This document shows positions 34,301-43,200 of a DNA stretch of 62,000 nucleotides, piece after piece; position 1 is the first letter of the stretch; each line of letters begins with the position of its first letter. The notes under the pieces are model-generated. The model did not search any database, had not been told where the DNA came from, and worked only from the letters and a program-made list of their open reading frames with translations. The position numbers were made by a program, and so were the translations under genes. Source of the stretch: Phoronis australis (Eukaryota > Phoronida > Phoronidae); the NCBI GenBank assembly GCA_002633005.1, contig NMRA01000587.1:1-62000 (forward strand), given 5' to 3'.

Positions 34301-37156
34301 CGTAGGTCTGCCATCAGTTGTTTTCACATTGGTACTGTGATCGTTCTTGGTCATTTCGGTATTCCGACATGGATGTCGTTGTTCGTTAGTCTGCGACTTT
34401 TTGGGAACATGTGAATAGATAACGTCGTAAGAATACTTCTTAACTAATTCTTCATTATACATGAAAAACTCATCTTGATGAGCCGTGCCAAGCTCCTGTC
34501 CATTAAATCCTTCGTTTGACTTTGGCGCGGATGGTTGCGACTCGACTTTCCTATCATCAATAACCTTTGGGATTTTATCTTCCAAGACAACATATTGGGA
34601 CACCGGAACGTTTGTCTCCGTAACCGCAACATTAATTTCGTTCGCTGAATTCGGACTTTCCTCCATCATTACCCTTGACACGGAGCAAGATTCCTTTCTA
34701 GAAACACCAGACTGTTCTTTCTTTATTGCTGCGTCCTGGATATCCAAAACTACACTATCATTATCTTTCACAGTGCCAGAAAGAATTTTAGTGGTCGCTA
34801 TTTGTCCATGAAACGGTACTACTTGCTTTTCTGAGAACACCGCTGTTCCCCGAAATTGCGTTTCTTTGTACGTAGAAGCCGGATTTATTGGCGACGAGAA
34901 TTTTGCTGCATGCTGTGGGCCGTTGCTGTCACTTACATGTATCATGGCGTTGCGTGGCTCGCCTATGTCGCCATATCTTGCTTCGCTGGTATACTCACCA
35001 AATTGACGACGTCCCTTTAAATTTTCTACGTGTAAATTTCCTTTTACGGCGTCGTCATCGTTACCGTCACCAAGTGACAAGCTAGGTAAATGTTCTGTTC
35101 TTGCTCCATCTGCACAATTCGGCCTGTTGCGTTCACCAGTTGTGTTTGGTGCAACCTCGTGTTGGCAATTTTCTTTTTCATCTAAATGAGTTTGCTCCTT
35201 ATCCAGCATTTGTGTGGACGCTGGTCTTGGTATATGGCGAAGAAGAGCGGTGCTCTCTGTACAATCATTATCGCGGCTGGTGGTTATACTTTTCGAAATT
35301 GGAATATCTGTCGCTGTGTTTTCGATCAATTGCATCGTTTCACTATTTTTATTTTCGAACATTTTTGCCGACACAGGAACGAGGCTATGTCGAACTTTTG
35401 ATGGTTTATTACCCGGTAACTCAAGCTTGGTACCAACTGAATGAGTTGATTGCGTTTTGTTGTCAAAATAATGCTTTCTTGACTTCTCATCGGCTTCTGA
35501 GCTTGGATAAGGTACCTTGGTGAATGACATCGAGTTAAGCGATTTTTCACAGTTTGTTCGTTGCAGAAGCTGTTTTTGCAGAGCGGAAGAGGCCTCGAGT
35601 GAAGAATTGACCAATTCTTGCAGGCTGAGATTGATCAGTTTGTCTGATCTTACGTCACTTGATAGACACGATTCAGATACTGGGCTGTGGGGCGTGGTGG
35701 TTTTTAATGCTTCTTCGGCTATTCGAAAGGTCTCCTGAATACGTTTATGTAAAGTACTTGATTGGTGCACAGTTCCAGAAATATCGACTTCCTGATCTCT
35801 TTGTCCCCCTTTGTATCCCAGATTCACATGCTTCACTTCTGTAAGTACACTGGGCCACAACGAAGCCTGCCTTGATCTCTTTATTTTGAGGTCTGAAATC
35901 GGCTTTAAAGGCGGCGGATTGGAATTTATAGTGGAGGGACACTTTTGATGTTTTTCCTCCCTGCTGTTCAAACCTAAATTCATAAATTTTCCCGACAAGC
36001 TTCTTGCGGCCATTTTTGTCTTCTGGTTTAATTGTACCAGGCGCCGTCCCGTGTACAAATGACTTCTGACATGGTCGATATAGCTTTTTTCGACTTCCAC
36101 GCAATTCATCCCCAAATTTTCCGACATTTGACGCTTCCCGTTAACGCCGTTTGAAACTCCTTGATTCGTGCTTGCAGACTCCTGATTTTTATTCGGGCGA
36201 TTTTGGCGCGCCTTGTTACCACTCTTGCCCCTCTTGGCTCTTGCAATACTTTGGGACAATCTTTCGAGTATTTCGGCTTGAGATCCATAGGAATCAGCTC
36301 GCTCTCTGTTGGTTTTGCATGACGACCGTGCCGACTGTTCTGGGTGCTCTGAAGTCATTGACTGCTCTACTTTGTTCGAATAAGAATTATTCCACGCCAT
36401 GTCTCCACTAATACCTAAACCAGGCATGCTTTCAAAGTCTTTCTGAACGATACTATCTGTTGACGGTGGGTACACTTGCTCAGACACAGCTGTTAAATAT
36501 TGAGCGTCGTCTGCGTCTACCATTAGCCGAGTCATTTCGTCTCCTCCACTATCAGAAACAACGGTCCGCTGGTTGCCCGCATCGTGCATACTTGCACTTT
36601 GAAAAGTTATTGCAGGCACGTCTGTGGCAAGTTGTTCTTGTCGGTGATTTTTGCCACGCGATTGTTCTACAGCAGCTTCGCTCATTTGTGCGTGAGGATT
36701 ACTGTGACTGTGAATGTCCTCGTTTGGGATTTTGTCAGTCCGACCTGTAGAATGTATTGCCTCCGGCGTACCACTTCTTGATCCAAATGCCGTGCTATTC
36801 GCGTCGGGCCAGTCGGGGGAACCCATCGGAGTGATAGTTCCTCTACAAGTTACAAATTTGAAAAAATAGTGCGCGCATCCCTTTGGCCGTACTGGGCGAT
36901 CTACCGACGTCCACGACTGGGACTGAACAGACGGCGAAACTCTTCGATTTTTACTGAGGTTTTGGTGTATGTAACTGTTTGTAACAACTCCTGATGTGTT
37001 TCTTGGCGACTTTCGTTTGCAGGAAGAAGATTGTCTGGCGCCAGGACTTCTTCTTTTGTGGTTTCTTCTTTGGTAATCGTCGTCACTTGGGCTAGATATG
37101 TTCAAGACTGGACTTCTGTGTGTGCCTTTATCGACATCATATGTTTTTGTGTTCAT
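31313..37156 (-). CDS. Giant single-exon disordered Ser-rich protein, 1947 aa
   Basis: An uninterrupted frame of 1947 codons. The first ATG is at 37156-37154 (MNTKTYDVDKG). Sixteen bases before it, read on the minus strand, CTCTCTCCTTCCAACAG is an excellent splice acceptor, so a non-coding 5' exon is likely. The protein is hydrophilic and low-complexity with no domain I recognise: basic Ser/Arg N-terminus, long Asn/Ser/Asp/Lys stretches, a Ser/Tyr-rich block near residues 1480-1530 (SYTSLSCSNSRYLSDSRNSS), then a basic cluster near residue 1867 (RKKKKTVDRKRAKRQKSR) that fits a nuclear localisation signal. There is no signal peptide or membrane segment. AATAAA lies about 75 nt past the stop (31239-31234 on the minus strand). 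The gene is tail-to-tail with the ballast gene's 5' region and upstream of a second giant minus-strand gene. Role unknown. Confidence 0.8.
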   Translation of the reverse strand: MNTKTYDVDKGTHRSPVLNISSPSDDDYQRRNHKRRSPGARQSSSCKRKSPRNTSGVVTNSYIHQNLSKNRRVSPSVQSQSWTSVDRPVRPKGCAHYFFKFVTCRGTITPMGSPDWPDANSTAFGSRSGTPEAIHSTGRTDKIPNEDIHSHSNPHAQMSEAAVEQSRGKNHRQEQLATDVPAITFQSASMHDAGNQRTVVSDSGGDEMTRLMVDADDAQYLTAVSEQVYPPSTDSIVQKDFESMPGLGISGDMAWNNSYSNKVEQSMTSEHPEQSARSSCKTNRERADSYGSQAEILERLSQSIARAKRGKSGNKARQNRPNKNQESASTNQGVSNGVNGKRQMSENLGMNCVEVEKSYIDHVRSHLYTGRRLVQLNQKTKMAARSLSGKFMNLGLNSREEKHQKCPSTINSNPPPLKPISDLKIKRSRQASLWPSVLTEVKHVNLGYKGGQRDQEVDISGTVHQSSTLHKRIQETFRIAEEALKTTTPHSPVSESCLSSDVRSDKLINLSLQELVNSSLEASSALQKQLLQRTNCEKSLNSMSFTKVPYPSSEADEKSRKHYFDNKTQSTHSVGTKLELPGNKPSKVRHSLVPVSAKMFENKNSETMQLIENTATDIPISKSITTSRDNDCTESTALLRHIPRPASTQMLDKEQTHLDEKENCQHEVAPNTTGERNRPNCADGARTEHLPSLSLGDGNDDDAVKGNLHVENLKGRRQFGEYTSEARYGDIGEPRNAMIHVSDSNGPQHAAKFSSPINPASTYKETQFRGTAVFSEKQVVPFHGQIATTKILSGTVKDNDSVVLDIQDAAIKKEQSGVSRKESCSVSRVMMEESPNSANEINVAVTETNVPVSQYVVLEDKIPKVIDDRKVESQPSAPKSNEGFNGQELGTAHQDEFFMYNEELVKKYSYDVIYSHVPKKSQTNEQRHPCRNTEMTKNDHSTNVKTTDGRPTLLDERNTTTHMNTYEGYSAVTLDAKDGSVKRSQDSPNGIPEVDSSTGCGQKDDFAIEDNSHLLFKGEDEGCDVNDETKHFEYQLPKHENGCEMFENNHNVNRKYASELNRTINCDTVKNKVKQRHKSARACNQGTQNVQDTGQLRLKKMKSPSQVRRRQSVLLPLQQHPVEKVLYSKADDDGKTKKLEINIPSAKGKFNPVTLDMDIDRQATVMVVQHPEGIALRQRLRPNMTPVARICVSPENTIDEDAITVDVVSDKSISESEKRVQYSADTLPKGLMKGRRASVSVDLYVTPNQGKSPVSVRCNPEDDSTTFSLKKLSNPQSFDNDNDDSLQSCNMSMNNHQLPQHSTETSVLRPCKFDDQIEISQLQNVKRCSPTKCTFRRHGADEHSKEHGNVPPDEKECNETVVQTDSNNYRESGERQSQLADNFCDSDPQKGSLGSCNATADLELKRTRVESSDPGTPTSNESLVLCDTNEHVETRKKNSKLSLENMNIDVGLKSSDISLSRMTQHSNINSTAASCMSDTSMTIPCFSSVSKVSSNMYSYDSDFETPTYSTQSDCSYTSLSCSNSRYLSDSRNSSYTNSSNLLRKKSSCSHTEDGFQMHLSSPETSSVEEEHEDGSFSGDFLAEVDTQAQLVFEKHSKRNVDKDKKAKFQESTKEVSVEVHDRRRPKNATSIKTVHSNTEPHKQLLFSTGLHWQNVTENGCKITPNMLVRNYELAHKKDAKTDAVVISTRNIKNVSFIKESQCMLPRINEKTDGRHNIWPASLQTHRNRKKPEVTFPKIEYQRSDSLVGKHQQRIRAIDVRHSDIKPRGDIRGLVFQRPIELNGNKIISNDDWKLPVLPPIQSKRNCGNKPTYVQRNFEFEGNPNPGSLLYVSRRQQNAITVIRRHFSEDQPYVKLSAEQSDKSLLRKKKKTVDRKRAKRQKSRTVCTDTGKKFVNGGQVVPQNLSFHGKTVCEVNNDLGFKNDRRLVTKQNVNQSFERLMQNFKFRS

Positions 37157-40100
37157 AATCAAAATAAAACCTGTTGGAAGGAGAGAGTGGTGTGCTCATC
37201 TGAAACGGAAATAAGACTAATGTCAGTAGCACGTGCGAGTGAGTGCAGACCGCTACAATTTTCAAACACGTCCTCATTGGTTCATTTTCAGCTCTGTGAT
37301 TTTGTAAGAGTTTTGAAAGTCGCCTGTTGAAGTATTTGTCTTTTGAGTAATGATTACTTGCGAGAATGTTGCAGAAATAAGCTGCGTTTATCTCAATTTC
37401 GCTCGCAAGACCGACACTACGGGCTTCAGATTAAAGATCATTTATTAAGAAAATATAATTTTTGGGCTTCACGTTTATATACCTTAACATGAGTTGCCAA
37501 TGGATGTTTATACCCTATTTCAATTTAATTCTATAGCAATTGCAATTCTATTAACCGGCTATAATCACCAGGTTATGGTAATGACGACAAAATAACATCA
37601 TAAAGCGCAGCCAGAAAAAGGTCAACATGTGCGTTGTGTATTCTTATCCATTTTGTTCACCCACTGTACGTTTTGAGGTTGTTTATTTCGTTATGAGCCA
37701 TTATTACGCACGTTTATTAGTCCATGAATCTCTAATTACCTATCTACATAACGTTCAGAATTGTGCCGTAGACACATGAGGTTAACATCCAATTTATGTC
37801 TGTCAGAAGGCAGTAATTTCCATACGGACTAGGTGTTGCTCGACAGATTTGTGGAACAGACGCTTCTGAAGAAATTTACGAACTTCAACATTCACTGTTG
37901 TTGAGAGACACTTTGGTAATAAAAGAATCACTATGTGTTCTATTCACTTTTAAAATACGTATGTAGTTCCAAATTGAAAGCTGCCGTTTACAAACGCCAT
38001 TTTATGTGAAAATCCACAACCCACAATCTTACACTGAGTGTATGTCGTTTATGTGTGACCCTTGACCCAAGGACGTGCGCAACTGATATGTACAAATATT
38101 GGACCGCCTTAGGCGCTGAGACACTAAGCGCGGCAGTCACCAGGTGGCCAGACTGTCTCGCATAGAGTCGGCTCATCTAGAACTGGCGAACATAAGGATG
38201 AAGAATGGCGTCCACGTGCTACCTAAGTTTAAAATGATTTCAGATTATTCGTTTTGTCGTTTGTACGAGATGTAGCTTCATTGTAGCTGTCACATTTCCT
38301 CATTTCTTTTTACTGTTACCGTTCTAGGAAATATTCAGCTGAAATATAATGAAAGGTTAACAATGTTTAACGGAGTACATGTACATGAACGCAATATATA
38401 ATATGTCATTTTAGATAACACTAATCAACACACTAGTTTCGCAGTGTTGGTCATACGCCATTGTACCAAACCTTTTTTCAGGAAGTCTAGTTATAACTAC
38501 ATGGCGTAGACTATAATACAAGCCAAAAGTATACAAACAAAATGACCCGGAATTCCCCGTCATGGCGGCTGGGCGGAAGGTGGATTTATTGTCGTAAGCG
38601 TATTCCTCTCTCATGACAAAGAATGAAGTGAAATCAATGTTAACAAGGTGGCTAGGCCATTATGTTGTTAGAAATTTGCCGCACCATTAGCTATTAAAAG
38701 TAAGTTTTGTTGTTGACGGAATTAGCCGTCATGATAGACAAGCGGTTTATTGTCTGGGTACTTTTGTTTTGGAAGCCCCTGTAGTTACAAACAACAACAA
38801 CAACAACGGGAGCTGTCGATATTGCTTGGGTAATTTTAAACGGAATTATGGAAATGTAAAACCTTATAATCGACAAGCGAAAATGAAAATTATGTCCCGG
38901 TGGACATTAACCCTAGCGCAAGTTTCTCCAGGATAAAGAGCATTGCGGTCAAGTGACCGTTAACAGAAATCTATGTTATGAACTTTGTTGCAAATCGACA
39001 ACGGCAAGCAACAGCGTATGGTCACCATGAAGATGACGTATTCTGAGCGAACCAAAATAGTCCACAGAAAATACCATGAAGTGCTGTGACACTGATTCTT
39101 TCGACGTCATGAAAATTATTTAAATATTCTCATCTGTTACGAAAGCAACAGAAAAATGGAATAACAGGTGTCTGTTTGTTTACAGATAACAAGGTGTCTG
39201 TTTGTTTACAGATAACACAAGAACATGGAGTATCCATTTTTTATAAATTACACATATAGTGCTGCAAAGCCTGACATGATGAAGAAGAGATTATTGTGAC
39301 AAAGTGCTTTTTATTATATTTACCAGCAACGAATGGCCGTTGGGTTCCAGAGGATACCCGCAAATTATAAGGAACATGTTCTCAAATCTCAACTGCCTTT
39401 TTATTTCACTGATAGCAATGGTGTTTGCAAACGGAATTTTAAAATAACACTTCAGTATGGAACCTAAGTCCCCATTTGACAATCCACTTCCTTAAAATAT
39501 CTGTGGCTGAGCAATTTTTCAACGTTTGAAAATCTCTTACTAACCGACAAAAACTCTTGCAGTGGGCATAAATGCACCCTTTAACGAACAAAGTAGAAAA
39601 ATTGCCAAACTCCTTTCTAAACGATAAGAAGACAATTTAAAACCATGAGAAGTTGCTTAAAGATATTAAAAAATACAATCATGCCGCCAAATCAACATGT
39701 AGTTTCATAAAGGTGCAACATTTTCAAGATATTTGATCACGATTACGATTTTGTCAAGACTGTCAGTTTTTGACTTTCCAATTTTAGTGCAGTACGAAAA
39801 ACAAAAAACTCACCCTGTCTATGGATGGCCATAATAACCCAGGATCAATTCTCTATGGCCGAAACTCATCTTGAAAGCTGACCAGTTGCATGGAACACCT
39901 CGAGTAAACCTAATCCAGACTCACCTCTGCGCACACTTCCCATCCCATTAGGTGTTTGAATCCGGATTTTATTTTCGCCTGCTTCTCAAATATCGAATGG
40001 TATTTGAACAATCAGAGGGAATCATTTATTCCTAAATGTCACATAACAAGTGTTTCAACACTGGCAACTTCAGCACATCATTGAACACGCCGACAAAAAA

Positions 40101-40227
40101 CAAATGTCTTTATTCAGTAATAATGTAAAAATCTTGGGAAACTGGTAAGCTTCAGAGGCAGCAGACTATAAAGATTAGAGTTAACACTTATACATAGTAA
40201 CACATCTATCGTAACCAGAACTCATAC
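37157..40227. other. Intergenic region between two giant minus-strand genes
   Basis: Should contain the promoter and 5' exon of the 1947-aa gene (higher coordinates) and the 3' end of the 1873-aa gene. No coding exon recognised. It holds a short (AAC)n run near 38790, a 26-bp tandem duplication at 39166-39216 (unit AGGTGTCTGTTTGTTTACAG plus flank), and AATAAA on the minus strand at 40114-40109 for the 1873-aa gene. Confidence 0.4.
39166..39216. repeat. 26-bp tandem duplication
   Basis: Two copies of AGGTGTCTGTTTGTTTACAG plus ATAAC, starting at 39166 and 39192, identical over 25 bases. Confidence 0.9.
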
Positions 40228-43200
40228 TTATTTCCAGTATTTAGCTTTAAGCTTTGATGACCAAGAGACCCAGTTTGCTAGTTTATTCTCTTGTCTATCA
40301 GATGATTCTTGGTTGTCATCGTCTGTTCTTTTTCTTTTGCAACATGACAGAGACACTGGGGAAGTTGGTGCAAGCTCTGGTAGGGAGATGATACTCAGAT
40401 CGTTTAGTTTACTCAACGTATCTGGGTTGAACGCGGGCACATCCTTAAAGCACTGAATACTGTCCGATGCAGACTTTGGCACACACAAATCGTTTTTCTT
40501 AAAATGCTTGTTACCAACAAACTCATTTCCATCCATTAGTTCGTCTACAGCAAAAGAACAGTGAGCAGTTGTTGACTTACAACAATCGTTTTCCCTAAGC
40601 ATCGAAAAACTTTGCTCATCTGGTGAGGCACGCTGTTTATTCAATTCTCCGAGGAAAATTGATCTCTCGTACAGCATCTCGTTGCTTGAGGAAGACTCGT
40701 CTGAATGAACAACAACGCTTTCGAGACAATCTTCTTGCCCCATAGCACTTGATTGGAACTCTGGTCGTTGCGGTATGTAGCTTTTCACCGTTTTGTTCAT
40801 GTCCACAAAGCATGTTTCATTTTTGGTGTTAGACACCGTCGCAAACGCCGATTTCGGCATCTGGTTTTGATGATCACCATAACATTGTCGTGTGGAGCGG
40901 AAACTAGCCATGGCCCCTGGTTCTGATTCTGAGTTTTCGCGTAGCGCAATAGGTACGTTTGGTGCCAAAGGATCTTGTTGTTGGGGTTGGAAGTAAGGAA
41001 ACCACATTTGACTTCCAGAATTGACAACTGACATCGTACTACTATGATTTGTCTGGTACGGGAGCGGCGAAGTATCTGTCCAATATGGCGTAGGAGATGG
41101 AGTGCGTTGTGTTTTTGTCCCATAAGCAACATCCACTGAAAATTGCATCGTCGGTGAACACGGCGTTTCTTGAATTGAAATTGAAGGCACAGGGGACAAA
41201 GAACCTTGCATCTGTTTTCGCGAAGCTGACCCAACAGTCAAATATTCCGTCGCTGGTATTCGCGATGAAGGAGAAGAATAAAATCGGCTTGGCATCCTGT
41301 TTCCCGAAACTGTTACATACTTTTCTGAAGGCGTTTGCCTTGATGTAGAATTTCTGTCTAAAGACGCACGAAATTCATTTGCAGAAGAAATAGACGTGAA
41401 TGTGTTTGTATTCAGAAGTTTAGGTTCATCGATGTTTTCGCCAAGCAATGGCAGTGGATCTCCCAACAAGGTGCTTGGCTTGCTGTGGGCGGAATAAGAC
41501 GATGACTGCATATCTTGCTTATCGTCGGTTGTGTGGAGTGGGCATGTTACTGTTATATGCACTGGCGTCAAACGCGCACTGGTTTTCTCGTCACTGGTTA
41601 AAATCTCTTCCATATCTATTACGCAACACTGTGGCTGAGGAGAAACCCACGTCCTGTTATCAACACACACAGGGGACCCACGTGCGCTTGTACCTAAATC
41701 AACTGACTGTACACTCTCAACTTCGGTCCAGCACGACTGAGTACGTGGCGACATCACTGTGCCTCGATCATATTTGTATGGTGACACCTGTGGACTAGTC
41801 GACTCGTTTCGGGCAGGAACGTGATCAACTTCTGTCCAGCATGATCTCTGGAATGGTGACGTCAACGTTTGGCGGTTATCGAGGATAGGGGGCGTCGGTG
41901 GGCTTGTGGTTGTTTCACGAGCAGGCGGAATCTCGACTTCAGTCCAACGACTCTGTAAACGGAAAGTAGTGGTTCCCTGATCGTATGTGACGGGCGAATT
42001 GAGAGCGCTAGTGGAACTTTCGGTGACATGCGGACGATCCACCTCTGTCCATGTGGAGTTTTCCGTGGGAGAAGTCATAGCAGATCGTTCGTACATGTCT
42101 GCAGGCTTCTGTAAATCTGTTTCTGTGAAGGTGTCGCGCACGTGACCACCGTTCGTCCAACTGGTGGTGGAGGCTGTCAAACTTTCAGACGTATTTGTAG
42201 TTTCAGCTTCGCATGATTTGAAACCAGTATTGCAATCACCATCGCAATTCATTGAGATTTCTACATAGTCTGTTTTTAGGGAAAACGAGACAGGGGAAGT
42301 GTTTTTCTCTTCCCAACCTCTCGGTACTCGTAGACCAACATCCGAAGAATGGTTTGCAAGGCAACTAGATTTTGGGACTAGTCCTTCCTTGTATTCAGGG
42401 CGACCGAAACTAGAATGGGTGGCAAAATTATCGAAAATATGTTCTGGCCGCAATTGAAAGTTTTCAGCGTTGTTACTATCGTTCAGTATTCCTTTTTTAA
42501 TGCTAGGTAGACGATTGAGAGCCAGCGCTTCCCGAGTGAACTTAGACATTTGTATAAGACTGTTGTCGAATGCGTATACAAAATCGTCAAAGTCACAGAA
42601 TTTCACTTGGTCTTCTGGTGCCAACAGAACTGAAGTGTTTTGTTCACTACCCGTTATATGTTGATTAGCACTAACTTGTATAGTTCCTTCCTCTGTACCA
42701 CTGGTGCTTGGCTTTCTTTGAGTTTGTTCGTTCAATACGTCAAAACCTTTTACACCACTTGGGTCAAACTCTGGAAGGCTACCCCAATATGGATTTTCAG
42801 TTATTTGATTAGAATTGATGTCTCTTGCCATATCTCTGACGGCGCGGTAAAAATTCTCTCCAACAGAAACTTCTGGTCTGCCCTTAAAGGCTGGTGATAT
42901 AGAAGACGGCGACACGTCGAATTTTGACTTCGGATACGAGTAATTCTCGTTAGCCAGTTTGGTATCATCAAAGCGTCCTAAAGTTTTCAGTTCATTTGGT
43001 GGTGTTTGTGATGGATAACTGGAGTCCAGCATAAAAGAAGGCTGATTAGCATGAGAACGTACTGAATTACAACTGGGCTTATTTTGATTGTTGTCTATTA
43101 TGAGTGTCAAAGGGGGCGGTGCTTTCTGACAATCGAGGCGTATACCCAGTTTTATCGAGGAACGGCTCACACAGGGCTCCTGACCAAACTTTGACAATGA

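Noticed and set aside
31731-36750. Many plus-strand frames of 60-140 codons
   Set aside because: Antisense shadows of the 1947-aa coding exon.
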